Source of the DNA: AP-15 sp035509615
Lineage (GTDB): Bacteria > Pseudomonadota > Alphaproteobacteria > ATCC43930 > CGMCC-115725
Reading direction: 5' to 3'
Assembly: GCA_035509615.1 (NCBI GenBank)
Contig: DATJLK010000092.1
Span: forward strand, 1-8,357
DNA: 8,357 nt
A model generated the notes under the pieces. It ran no database searches, had not been told where the DNA came from, and saw only the letters and a list, made by a program, of their open reading frames with translations. The position numbers and the translations under genes were made by a program. Below, piece after piece: positions 1 through 6,432 of this stretch (the stretch's first letter is position 1; the number at the start of each line of letters is the position of its first letter).

Positions 1-484
1 CGGCATCGCCGGGCTGCCGCAGCCGATCGATGCCGGCAATGTTCTGCTGCCGTTTACCGAGGCGAAATTGAGCCTGCGGCTGCCGCCGACCGTGTCGGCG
101 GAAGCGGCCGGTGCACTGTTGCGCAGGTTGTTTGAAAACGACCCACCCTATGGCGCGCGGGTTGCCCTGGAACTCGGATCGGGCGCCAGCGGCTGGAACG
201 CGCCGGCGCTCGCTCCCTGGCTCGAACAGTCGCTGGCGCGGGCGTCGCAGGCGGCCTTTGCCGCGCCGCCAGCCTATATGGGCGAGGGCGGCAGCATTCC
301 GTTCATGACGATGCTCGGTGAAAAATTCCCGCAAGCGCAGTTTGTCGTTACCGGCGTGCTTGGCCCCCATTCGAATGCGCACGGTCCGAACGAATTCCTG
401 CACATCCCAACCGGCCGGCGCGTCTCGGCCGTGATTGCCCAGGTTCTGGCCGACCATGGCGCCCGGCCGGCCGGACGCTTGTAG
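1..484 (+). CDS. M20-family metallopeptidase, C-terminal part (cut by left edge)
   Basis: This is the C-terminal 160 residues of a zinc-dependent M20 peptidase, read in the frame that starts at base 2 and stays open from the left edge to a TAG stop at 482-484. The sequence shows an end-of-lid motif (AKLSLRLPPT, residues 21-30 of the fragment), a glycine-rich GEGGSIPFM segment (94-102) and GPHSNAHGPNEFLHI (121-135). The His in SNAHGPNE is the usual last metal ligand. This pattern fits the CNDP/carnosinase-like dipeptidase branch of M20 rather than ArgE/DapE. The first zinc ligands and the catalytic Glu would lie upstream, outside the window. A TTG at 68 is an internal Leu, not the start. Substrate is unknown; members cleave dipeptides or acylated amino acids, mostly in the cytoplasm. 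The gene converges on rpoH with 172 nt between the two stops. Family call is solid; exact substrate is not. Confidence 0.88.
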   Translation, partial: GIAGLPQPIDAGNVLLPFTEAKLSLRLPPTVSAEAAGALLRRLFENDPPYGARVALELGSGASGWNAPALAPWLEQSLARASQAAFAAPPAYMGEGGSIPFMTMLGEKFPQAQFVVTGVLGPHSNAHGPNEFLHIPTGRRVSAVIAQVLADHGARPAGRL

Positions 485-548
485 GCGGGTGCGGTTGAGT
501 GTCGGCCGGTTCGGGCAACGGGACCACGAATGCGGAAACGCGTCAACC

Positions 549-572
549 ACCAGCGCGTTGCACGACGCTGGT
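549..572. terminator. Hairpin between convergent genes, possible terminator
   Basis: A perfect 7-bp inverted repeat, ACCAGCG (549-555) and CGCTGGT (566-572), encloses a 10-nt loop, 64 nt past the M20 peptidase stop. On the + strand it is followed by the pyrimidine-rich CGCTCTTC, which lacks a real U-tract. It lies where a bidirectional terminator would be expected, but could be chance in GC-rich DNA. A second short hairpin, CGCCC (612-616) with GGGCG (621-625), follows. Confidence 0.25.
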
Positions 573-627
573 CGCTCTTCGCCGTCCAAACTGCTACCCG
601 TATTGCCGCCCCGCCCGAACGGGCGCC

Positions 628-648
628 GGAGAAATCGGCCCGTGCCGA
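628..648 (-). terminator. Candidate weak intrinsic terminator of rpoH
   Basis: Read on the minus strand, TCGGC-ACGG-GCCGA (648 down to 635) forms a 5-bp stem with a 4-nt loop, starting 8 nt past the rpoH stop. It is followed by TTTCTCC (634-628). Position and orientation suit rpoH termination, but the stem is short and the U-tract poor, so it may be Rho-assisted or not a terminator. Confidence 0.3.
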
Positions 649-656
649 CTGGTAAA

Positions 657-1541
657 TCAATGGGTGACGAGGCGGCGCTCGACGGCGGCGGCCTTGATCG
701 CCTTTTGCAGCTTTTCGAAAGCGCGGACTTCGATCTGGCGGACCCGCTCGCGCGAGATGCCGTATTGCTGCGACAGATCCTCGAGCGTTGTCGGGTTGTC
801 GCGCAACCGGCGCTCGGCCAGGATATGGCGTTCACGGTCGTTCAGATGCGTCATCGCCTTTTCGAGGAGATCGCGGCGCAGCCCGAGCTCCTGCCGATCG
901 GCAAGCTTGGTTTCCTGGCTCTCGCTCTCATCGACCAGCCAATCCTGCCATTCGCCTTCGCTGTCGCTGCGCAGTGGCGCGTTCAGCGAATGGTCGGGGC
1001 TCGCCAGCCGCCGGTTCATGCTGACGACATCGGCTTCCGGCACATCGAGTTCGGTGGCGATCTTTTTCAAATTTTCAGGCGACAGATCGCCTTCCTCCAT
1101 CGCCTGCAGCTGGCCTTTCAGCTTGCGGAGGTTAAAAAACAATTTTTTCTGCGCTGCGGTGGTGCCCATTTTGACAAGCGACCAAGAATGTAAAATGTAT
1201 TCCTGGATCGCGGCCCGGATCCACCACATCGCATAGGTCGCCAAGCGGAAACCGCGATCGGGATCAAAGCGCTTGACCGCCTGCATCATGCCGACATTGC
1301 CTTCCGAGATCAGCTCGGACAAAGGCAGGCCATAACCGCGATAACCCATCGCGATCTTGGCCACCAGCCGCAGATGGCTAGTGACCAGGCGATGCGCGGC
1401 CTGCGGGTCCTCATGCTCTTTCCAGCGTTTGGCGAGCATGTACTCCTCTTCCGGTTCCAGCATCGGAAACTTCCGGATCTCCTGCAGATACCGGGTCAGG
1501 TTTCCTTCGGCGGATATGGAAGGGACCGAGAGGGTGGCCAT
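657..1541 (-). CDS. rpoH: RNA polymerase heat-shock sigma factor RpoH (sigma-32)
   Basis: This 294-residue sigma-70-family protein directs core RNA polymerase to heat-shock promoters (chaperones, proteases). Visible in order: the alphaproteobacterial N-terminus with YLQEIRKFPMLEPEEEYMLAKRW (18-40); region 2 with GNVGMMQAVKRFDPDRGFRLATYAMWWIRAAIQEYIL (81-117), including the region 2.4 helix for -10 recognition; the RpoH box QKKLFFNLR (131-139), the diagnostic signature separating RpoH from other group 2/3 sigmas; and the region 4.2 helix-turn-helix TTLEDLSQQYGISRERVRQIEVRAFEKL (251-278). The ATG at 1541 is chosen because alpha RpoH proteins begin about 12 residues before the RYLQEIRKF block; an in-frame GTG at 1598 would add 19 unlike residues. 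A GGAG (minus strand, 1559-1556) lies 14 nt before the ATG, a long spacing. It is co-oriented with rluD, 118 nt downstream of it, with its own candidate promoter. Many alphaproteobacteria have two RpoH paralogues; which one this is cannot be told here. Confidence 0.97.
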   Translation of the reverse strand: MATLSVPSISAEGNLTRYLQEIRKFPMLEPEEEYMLAKRWKEHEDPQAAHRLVTSHLRLVAKIAMGYRGYGLPLSELISEGNVGMMQAVKRFDPDRGFRLATYAMWWIRAAIQEYILHSWSLVKMGTTAAQKKLFFNLRKLKGQLQAMEEGDLSPENLKKIATELDVPEADVVSMNRRLASPDHSLNAPLRSDSEGEWQDWLVDESESQETKLADRQELGLRRDLLEKAMTHLNDRERHILAERRLRDNPTTLEDLSQQYGISRERVRQIEVRAFEKLQKAIKAAAVERRLVTH

Positions 1542-1555
1542 TGTGAGGTTCGTTG

Positions 1556-1613
1556 CTCCAATCCGGGGCTCAGTGCTGGGTAAACGCCGAATGTCCACGG
1601 TCGTCCCGCCCCG
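1556..1613 (-). promoter_or_regulatory. Possible structured rpoH leader (long-range stem near the ribosome site)
   Basis: In the predicted rpoH 5' UTR, CGGGGC (minus strand 1613-1608) can pair with GCCCCG (1569-1564), whose 3' end is 4 nt upstream of the GGAG ribosome-binding candidate (1559-1556). rpoH mRNAs are known to be structure-controlled in Escherichia coli, so a temperature-sensitive leader is conceivable. A 6-bp match across about 40 nt is weak evidence on its own. Confidence 0.2.
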
Positions 1614-1628
1614 AGGGCCGACGCAGAT

Positions 1629-1657
1629 ACCCTAGTAATATAGTAAGATTTTGTCCA
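1629..1657 (-). promoter_or_regulatory. Candidate housekeeping-sigma promoter of rpoH
   Basis: On the minus strand, TGGACA (1657-1652, 5/6 to TTGACA) and TAGGGT (1634-1629, 3/6 to TATAAT) are separated by exactly 17 nt. They lie in a conspicuously AT-rich patch (about 1629-1675) in otherwise GC-rich DNA. The -35 begins 3 nt after the rluD stop, so rpoH can be expressed independently of rluD. The predicted start near 1622 would give a 5' UTR of about 80 nt. The -10 match is modest, and the spacing plus location carry the call. Confidence 0.45.
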
Positions 1658-1659
1658 GT

Positions 1660-2646
1660 TTAAAATGACTCTAAACCGATAAACAGCTCGTGAAGGTCGG
1701 GCGGCAAGGCGCTGTCAAAACTGAGCGTGCGGCCGTCCGCCGGATGGGTGAAGCCGAGCCTGCGAGCATGCAATGCCTGCCGCGGAAAGGCTGCGATCCA
1801 TGCCCCGATTTCGCCCGCGCGGGACACGCCGCGGCCGCCGCGGGTGCCGTAAACCGGATCGCCGATCAACGCATGGCCGCAATGCGCCAGATGCACTCGG
1901 ATCTGGTGGGTGCGGCCGGTCGCGAGCCGGCATTCGAGCAGGGCGGCGGTGCTGTTGAATACCCGTTCGACACGGTAGCGGGTCAAGGCCGGCCGGCCGC
2001 GGAGATCACCGACAACCGCCATTTTCTTGCGGTTGACAGGGCTGCGACCAATATTGCCGACGATTTCGCCGGTGACAGGGTGCGGCACGCCCCACACAAA
2101 GGCGGCATAGGCGCGATCAATCCGGCGCGCCGCAAAATCGCGCGACAGCGCCTGATGCGCCGCTTCGGTCTTGGCGACAACCATCAGTCCGCTGGTATCC
2201 TTGTCGAGGCGGTGAACGATGCCGGGCCGCCGCACGCCGCCAATGCCGGCGAGGCTCGACCCGCAATGCGCGATCAGGGCGTTGACCAGGGTGCCGTCAG
2301 GATTGCCGGGAGCGGGATGGACGACGAGCCCGGCGGGCTTGTCGACAACGATAAGATGGGCGTCCTCAAAGCGGATATCGAGCTGCCGCGGTTGCGCCGC
2401 TGGTGCGGCTTCGTCGATCTCGGGGAACGACACGGCAAAGTACTGACCGGCCCGCACCCGCAGCGACGGGTCGCGCACCGCCGCGCCGTCGTGTCGGACA
2501 CGACCTTCTTCAATCAGCCGTTTGAGCCGAGTCCGTGACACCTCAGGAAAGCGGTTTGCCAGCATCCGATCGAGGCGCAGGCCTTCTTCGCCCGGTTCGG
2601 ACTGTATCTGAGCCGCGCCGCCGGCGATTGTGTCAGCCGTTGTCAC
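1660..2646 (-). CDS. rluD: RluA-family large-subunit rRNA pseudouridine synthase (RluD/RluC type)
   Basis: This 328-residue enzyme isomerises uridine to pseudouridine in RNA; RluD-type members modify helix 69 of 23S rRNA. An N-terminal S4-like RNA-binding domain (GLRLDRMLANRFPEVSRTRLKRLIEEGRV, 22-50) is followed by the catalytic domain with VVDKPAGLVVHP (100-111), the catalytic motif HRLDKDTSG (145-153, nucleophile Asp148) and GRTHQIRVHLAHCGH (244-258). Length and S4 domain fit RluC/RluD; RluD is preferred, though one cannot separate them by eye. The start is GTG at 2646; it lacks a recognisable ribosome-binding site, and the ATG at 2665 is out of frame and quickly stops, so a weak or leaderless start is likely. 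It is divergent from the DUF6476-like gene (24 bp between start codons) and directly upstream of rpoH, a pairing I recall from alphaproteobacterial genomes. Confidence 0.93.
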   Translation of the reverse strand: MTTADTIAGGAAQIQSEPGEEGLRLDRMLANRFPEVSRTRLKRLIEEGRVRHDGAAVRDPSLRVRAGQYFAVSFPEIDEAAPAAQPRQLDIRFEDAHLIVVDKPAGLVVHPAPGNPDGTLVNALIAHCGSSLAGIGGVRRPGIVHRLDKDTSGLMVVAKTEAAHQALSRDFAARRIDRAYAAFVWGVPHPVTGEIVGNIGRSPVNRKKMAVVGDLRGRPALTRYRVERVFNSTAALLECRLATGRTHQIRVHLAHCGHALIGDPVYGTRGGRGVSRAGEIGAWIAAFPRQALHARRLGFTHPADGRTLSFDSALPPDLHELFIGLESF

Positions 2647-2670
2647 CTGGCAAGCCGTGGGGTCATTTCT

Positions 2671-3009
2671 TTGCGAGCGCTCAAAATACTGGTCGTGGCG
2701 ATGGGGATCATGCTGGTCGTCGGCTTTGCCGCGCTGATCGTCGCGATCGCCACTCGCGTGTCACATCGCGAGGCGAAGACCACTACTCCGCATCAGCCGC
2801 CGGCAACCTCGATCGACATCCCGCGCGGCGCCCGGGTCGAAGCGATGACAACCGCGCCTGACCGCCTGATCCTCGACTTCGTGTTGCCGGACAGCAACCG
2901 CGAGATCCTGATCATCGATATGGCGACGGGGACGCGCATCGGCATGATCCAACTGCGAGCCGTGTCCGCCACGCCGCCCGCATCAAACCCGGCGCAATCG
3001 CGACGATGA
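2671..3009 (+). CDS. Small single-pass membrane protein, DUF6476-like
   Basis: A 112-residue protein with one N-terminal transmembrane helix (about residues 4-28, LKILVVAMGIMLVVGFAALI onward), then a His/Arg-rich linker. The compact C-terminal domain carries IDIPRGARVEAMTTAPDRLIL (about 48-68) and REILIIDMATGTRIGMIQL (about 77-95). The 'IPRGA...T...R..L...REILIID..TG' layout matches my memory of DUF6476, a small alphaproteobacterial family of unknown function found beside rluA-type genes. Topology is probably N-in with the small domain in the periplasm (inference). The start chosen is TTG at 2671, preceded by GTGGGG 8 nt upstream; the ATG at 2701 would remove part of the membrane helix. The gene begins 24 bp from the rluD start on the opposite strand and converges on argE. 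The family assignment rests on pattern memory and genomic context; that it is a real membrane protein gene is well supported by hydrophobicity and codon pattern. Confidence 0.75.
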   Translation: MRALKILVVAMGIMLVVGFAALIVAIATRVSHREAKTTTPHQPPATSIDIPRGARVEAMTTAPDRLILDFVLPDSNREILIIDMATGTRIGMIQLRAVSATPPASNPAQSRR

Positions 3010-3167
3010 TGCAACTCTTCGTTCGATCTTGCTGCCCGAGCAGCCCGGCGGCCGCGATCATCGCGAAATGCGCTATCGGGCGCGGCTCTGCCTCCTTGTC
3101 AAGACGGACCAGCAACGCTTGGCTGTATCATCCCTTTATCGACCCCTGGCGCACAGCGTCTGACCGG
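3010..3167. other. Convergent intergenic region with two short hairpins
   Basis: No gene is supported between the DUF6476-like stop and the argE stop. Two tight hairpins occur: GCTGC-CCGA-GCAGC (3031-3044) and CGCGA-TCA-TCGCG (3053-3065). Neither has a U-tract in either direction. A perfect 10-bp palindrome, TGACCGGTCA (3161-3170), overlaps the argE stop codon. These may help end transcription from both sides, but none is a classical terminator. Confidence 0.3.
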
Positions 3168-4331
3168 TCATTCGCGCCGGCATGCCCAGTCGAGCAGACG
3201 GCCGAGAAATTCGCCGCCGGCGGCGAGTTGAGCGCTGGTGATATACTCGTTTGGTTTGTGAGCCACCGCGATCGAGCCCGGACCGCAGATTACCGCCGGG
3301 ATGCCGGCCATCTGAAACAGACCAGCCTCGGTCGCAAAAGCGATCGTCGTCACCTCGTTGGCGCCGGTCAGTTTGCGCGCAAGGGCTTCCGCCGGCGAGG
3401 CCGGATCGGGAACCAGCGGTGGCACTTGCGCCACGATCTCGGTCGTCACCCCGGTGTCGGGATAGCGGGCGTGCAGCCGCGGCAACAGGTCATTATCGAT
3501 AAACTCCTGGACCCGCCGTCGCGGCAGCACGTCGCTTGCGCCCGGGATCGTACGAAACTCCCATTCGAAAACGCAGTCACGGGCGATGATGTTTACCGCC
3601 GTCCCACCCTCGATCCGGCCGATATTGAAGCTGGTATAGGGCGGATCAAAGCGATTGTCATGCGACCCCGCCACCCGGCAATCGTCGGCGATCCGGCCGA
3701 TTTCAGCGATGATCTCAGCAGCCGCGGCGATCGCGTTGACGCCCTGCTCGGGCGCGCTTGAATGCGCCTCGTGCCCGATGACGCTCGTGCGTAGAAACTG
3801 AATGCCCTTATGGGCATTGGCGACGCGCATTTCGCTGGGTTCGCCGATGATCGCCAGCTTTGGACGGGCCGCACCCTGCGGCAGCGCGTCGAGCAGCGCC
3901 GGCACGCCGAGACAGCCGACCTCCTCGTCAAAGCTCAACGCCAGATGCAGCGGGATTTGCAGCGGCCGTGCCACCGCTTGTGGCACTAGGGCCAGGGCCA
4001 GTGCGATAAACCCTTTCATGTCGGCGGTGCCGCGGCCATAAAAGCTGTCGCTGCGGTGATCGAGCCGGAACGGGTCGCTGTCCCAGACCTGACCCGCGAC
4101 CGGCACGACATCGGTATGACCGGAGAGGATCACGCCGCCGCGGTCGGCGGGCCCGATCGTCGCGAACAAATTAGCCTTGGCGCCATCGTCGCTGCGAAGC
4201 ACAGCGCTGGCGATGCCATAGTTGCCGAGATAGTCGGCAACCCATTCGATCAGCGCCAGATTGGATTTCGCCGAAATCGTGTCGAAACCGACCAGGCGCT
4301 CCAGGATTGCAACCGCATCGAACTCCATCAT
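3168..4331 (-). CDS. argE: Acetylornithine deacetylase ArgE (M20 family)
   Basis: A 387-residue cytoplasmic zinc enzyme that hydrolyses N2-acetylornithine to ornithine and acetate in arginine biosynthesis. The full M20/ArgE motif set is present: SGHTDVVP (70-77; metal ligand His72), YGRGTADMKG (98-107; bridging Asp104), SFDEEVGCLG (133-142; catalytic Glu136 and ligand Glu137), GEPSEM (163-168; Glu164) and CGPGSIAVAHKPNEY (349-363; His358). The dimerisation/lid domain lies around 173-290. Size matches the family. GTADMKG, EEVGCLGVP and GEPSEM favour ArgE over DapE or a generic carboxypeptidase. Two tandem ATGs (4331 and 4328) follow the folE stop by 22 nt; no strong ribosome-binding site precedes them, so translation may depend on coupling to folE. 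It is the last gene of the minus-strand block. Alphaproteobacteria often also carry ArgJ, which would make ArgE a supplementary or salvage deacetylase (inference). Confidence 0.93.
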   Translation of the reverse strand: MMEFDAVAILERLVGFDTISAKSNLALIEWVADYLGNYGIASAVLRSDDGAKANLFATIGPADRGGVILSGHTDVVPVAGQVWDSDPFRLDHRSDSFYGRGTADMKGFIALALALVPQAVARPLQIPLHLALSFDEEVGCLGVPALLDALPQGAARPKLAIIGEPSEMRVANAHKGIQFLRTSVIGHEAHSSAPEQGVNAIAAAAEIIAEIGRIADDCRVAGSHDNRFDPPYTSFNIGRIEGGTAVNIIARDCVFEWEFRTIPGASDVLPRRRVQEFIDNDLLPRLHARYPDTGVTTEIVAQVPPLVPDPASPAEALARKLTGANEVTTIAFATEAGLFQMAGIPAVICGPGSIAVAHKPNEYITSAQLAAGGEFLGRLLDWACRRE

Positions 4332-4353
4332 CCGGACTGCCGGCAGCGCCTGG

Positions 4354-5010
4354 TCAAACGTTGTCGAGTTTGGCGCTGCCCGGCGTCCCGACCATTGCCA
4401 GCACCTCGCGCCGACTTGTCGGATCGGTGCGAAACACCCCGAGCATGCGGCTGGTGACCAGCATCGTCCCGGGCTTGTGAGTGCCGCGCGTCGTCATGCA
4501 TTGGTGAGCGGCCTCGATAACCACCGCTACACCCTTGGGCTGCAGCACCTCGTCGAGCGTATTGGCGATTTGCGCCGTCATCTTTTCCTGGATCTGCAGC
4601 CGCTTGGCATAGACGTCGACGAGCCGCGACAGTTTGGAGATGCCGACCACCCGGTTTTTTGGCAGGTAGGCGACATGCACCTTGCCGATGATCGGCGCGA
4701 TGTGATGCTCGCAATGCGACTCGAAGCGGATGTCCTTCAAGAGGACGATCTCGTCATAGCCGTCGGTCTCTTCAAAGGTGCGCTGCAACAGCGCCACCGG
4801 ATCTTCCTCATAGCCGGTAAAGTATTCGCGGTAGGCGCGCACGACACGGTCCGGAGTGCCAAGCAGCCCTTCGCGGTCGGGGTCGTCACCGGCCCAGCGG
4901 ATCAGGGTACGAACCGCCTCTTCGGCCTCGGCTCGGCTCGGCCGCGCGATGGCGGCTTGGCGGGACCGCGGCTTGGCGGCGGATATCGGTGAAGCGATAA
5001 CAGGCGACAT
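4354..5010 (-). CDS. folE: GTP cyclohydrolase I (FolE, type IA)
   Basis: A 218-residue enzyme that converts GTP to 7,8-dihydroneopterin triphosphate, the first step of tetrahydrofolate synthesis and also a source for queuosine-type precursors. Seen: GDDPDREGLLGTPDRVVRAYREYFTGY (41-67), FESHCEHHIAPIIGKVHVAYLP (96-117) with zinc ligands Cys100 and His103 and catalytic His102, GISKLSRLVDVYAKRLQIQEKMT (123-145), and QCMTTRGTHKPG (170-181) with third ligand Cys171. The intact Cys/His zinc site marks type IA rather than FolE2. The start is ATG at 5010 (MSPVIASPIS), with GAGA 7 nt upstream; the first 25 residues are a variable tail. The frame happens to be open through apaG upstream, but that portion has no FolE similarity. 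It lies 61 nt after apaG and 22 nt before argE, so it is probably co-transcribed with both. Confidence 0.97.
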   Translation of the reverse strand: MSPVIASPISAAKPRSRQAAIARPSRAEAEEAVRTLIRWAGDDPDREGLLGTPDRVVRAYREYFTGYEEDPVALLQRTFEETDGYDEIVLLKDIRFESHCEHHIAPIIGKVHVAYLPKNRVVGISKLSRLVDVYAKRLQIQEKMTAQIANTLDEVLQPKGVAVVIEAAHQCMTTRGTHKPGTMLVTSRMLGVFRTDPTSRREVLAMVGTPGSAKLDNV

Positions 5011-5071
5011 CAATGGATCTCTTTTTTTGATCGAAAGTTCGGGGATCGGGGGCTGCCAGCATTTGCGGCGG

Positions 5072-5464
5072 TCAGTTGAGCCGCACCGGTTGATGCGGGC
5101 TGTCGAGCGAAAAAGCCGGAATTCGCACCGAGAAGCACTCGCCGTTGCGGGTCTCCATTTCGTAGCTGCCGACCATGATCCCCGACGGCGTCGGTAACGG
5201 CGTGCCACTCGTATATTCGAAACTTTCGCCGGGCCCCAGCACCGGTTGCTCGCCGACGACACCCGGACCGCGCACGTCCTGAACCTGGCCGCGGCCGTCG
5301 GTGATCTTCCAATGGCGGCGGCGTAACTGGACCGTCTCCTCGCCGCGATTTTCGATCCGCACATGATAGGCCCACACATAGTGGCCTTCGGCTGGCGAGG
5401 ATTGGTCCTCCAGATAAAACGGTCTGACCGTGACGCTGATCGATCGCGTGGTTTCAGAATACAT
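5072..5464 (-). CDS. apaG: ApaG protein
   Basis: A 130-residue single-domain protein with the fibronectin-III-like ApaG fold. Databases label it a Co2+/Mg2+ efflux protein from genetic work, but its molecular action is unsettled. Seen: VTVRPFYLEDQSSPAEGHYVWAYHVRIENRG (11-41), VQLRRRHWKITDGRGQVQDVRGPGVVGEQPVLGPGESFEY (46-84) and TPLPTPSGIMVGSYEMETRNGECFSVRIPAFSLDSP (88-123), covering the family end to end. The ATG at 5464 is supported by GAGG 10 nt upstream (minus strand 5478-5475) and by the expected family length; the longer open frame to 5554 is not needed. No signal peptide or membrane segment, so cytoplasmic. It sits 86 nt after the oxidoreductase gene and 61 nt before folE. Confidence 0.95.
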   Translation of the reverse strand: MYSETTRSISVTVRPFYLEDQSSPAEGHYVWAYHVRIENRGEETVQLRRRHWKITDGRGQVQDVRGPGVVGEQPVLGPGESFEYTSGTPLPTPSGIMVGSYEMETRNGECFSVRIPAFSLDSPHQPVRLN

Positions 5465-5550
5465 GTCCGAGTTTCCTCGCTTGCAGACCGAGGTTGCCGG
5501 CGACGCCGCCGAGAGCGGCCGGGAACAATGTCGGCCGAGCATACCAAACG

Positions 5551-6432
5551 TCAAGATCGAGCCGCCGGCGCCAGCAGTTCGAGAACCCGCTCATCGATCT
5601 CGCGTCCGCCGCTGGCGCTGATCGGCTGGATGCAGACATGGTCGGCGCCGGCATCCCAATGCTCTTGGATGCGCTTGCGGATTTTCGCCTCGTCGCCCCA
5701 GCCGACGATCGCGTCGATAAACCGGTCGGTGCCGCCGCCAGTCATGTCGGCATCCGAAAAGCCCTGCGCTTTCCAGGCATTGACGTAATTTTCGAGCTGC
5801 AGATAGTGCGACAAAACCTCGCGCGCCGCGCGCCGTGCGGTTGCCGGATCGGTTTCCAGCAAGACCCAGACTTCGGGTGCGAGGATCTTGCCGGAACCGA
5901 GGATCTTGCGCGCTTCGGCCGTATGCGCCGGGATCGTGTTGTAGGGATGGGCGCCATCCGCCATCTCGCCCGACAGCGCCATCATCCGCGGGCCCAATGC
6001 GGCAACCACGGTCGGCGGGCTCTCGCGCGGCATCGGCGCCTGGTAGGGCGCATCGCGCATCGCCTGCAGGTAAGCCCGCATCGTCGCGACCGGCCTGCCG
6101 TAATGGTGGCCCCGCAGCCCCTCGACCATCGGCCGATGCGACACCCCGATGCCGAGCAGAAATCGCCCGTCCGATTGTTCGGCGAGTGCCCGTTGGCCAT
6201 TCGCCATCGCCATCGGATCGCGCGCATAGATATTGGCGATGCCGGTCGCGACGATCAACTTTCGCGTGCTGGCGAGGAGCCATGCCGAGTGGACAAGAGC
6301 ATTGCGCCCGCGGCTCTCCGGTATCCACAAGGCGCCGTAGCCCCAGGCTTCGACCCGCTTGGCAAAGGCCGCGCCGGCCGCCGCGCTCATCCGATCCATC
6401 GCCGCCCAAACCCCGAGCTTGCCCAATTCCAT
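5551..6432 (-). CDS. LLM-class flavin/F420-dependent oxidoreductase (TIGR03620-like)
   Basis: A 293-residue TIM-barrel enzyme of the luciferase-like monooxygenase superfamily, which uses FMNH2 or coenzyme F420. Landmarks: LGVWAAMDRM near the N-terminus (6-15), RVEAWGYGALWIPESRGRN (26-44), LIVATGIANIYARDPMAMANGQRALAEQSDGRFLLGIGVSH (59-99), a central PPTVVAALGPRMMALSGEMADGAHPY (139-164), and a C-terminal IRKRIQEHWDAGADHVCIQP (251-270). This resembles the 'probable F420-dependent oxidoreductase' group known from mycobacteria and some proteobacteria; the cofactor here is not proven and no F420-synthesis gene is in view. The start is ATG at 6432, preceded by AGAGGAG (minus strand 6448-6442) 9 nt away, which rules out the longer frame from 6525. 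Substrate unknown. It is the first gene of the minus-strand block, 86 nt before apaG, so it could be a separate unit. Confidence 0.85.
   Translation of the reverse strand: MELGKLGVWAAMDRMSAAAGAAFAKRVEAWGYGALWIPESRGRNALVHSAWLLASTRKLIVATGIANIYARDPMAMANGQRALAEQSDGRFLLGIGVSHRPMVEGLRGHHYGRPVATMRAYLQAMRDAPYQAPMPRESPPTVVAALGPRMMALSGEMADGAHPYNTIPAHTAEARKILGSGKILAPEVWVLLETDPATARRAAREVLSHYLQLENYVNAWKAQGFSDADMTGGGTDRFIDAIVGWGDEAKIRKRIQEHWDAGADHVCIQPISASGGREIDERVLELLAPAARS

Noticed and set aside
435..1193. 252-codon open frame on the + strand
   Set aside because: Antisense to rpoH and overlapping the end of the M20 peptidase; no family-like sequence.
1690..2538. 282-codon open frame on the + strand
   Set aside because: It is entirely antisense to the rluD-like gene, whose protein has clear catalytic motifs; the + strand translation has no recognisable domain and is a GC-driven shadow.
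3006..3761. 251-codon + strand open frame after the DUF6476-like gene
   Set aside because: Mostly antisense to argE, no domain-like sequence, no convincing start.
5022..5028. Run of seven T on the + strand as a terminator
   Set aside because: No hairpin precedes it on the + strand and no + strand gene leads into it; on the transcribed minus strand it is an A-run before the folE start.
5011..5547. Possible N-terminal extension of FolE through apaG
   Set aside because: The folE frame is open upstream, but the residues are Arg/Ser-rich shadow sequence; apaG is intact in another frame, and the ATG at 5010 has a suitable upstream GAGA.
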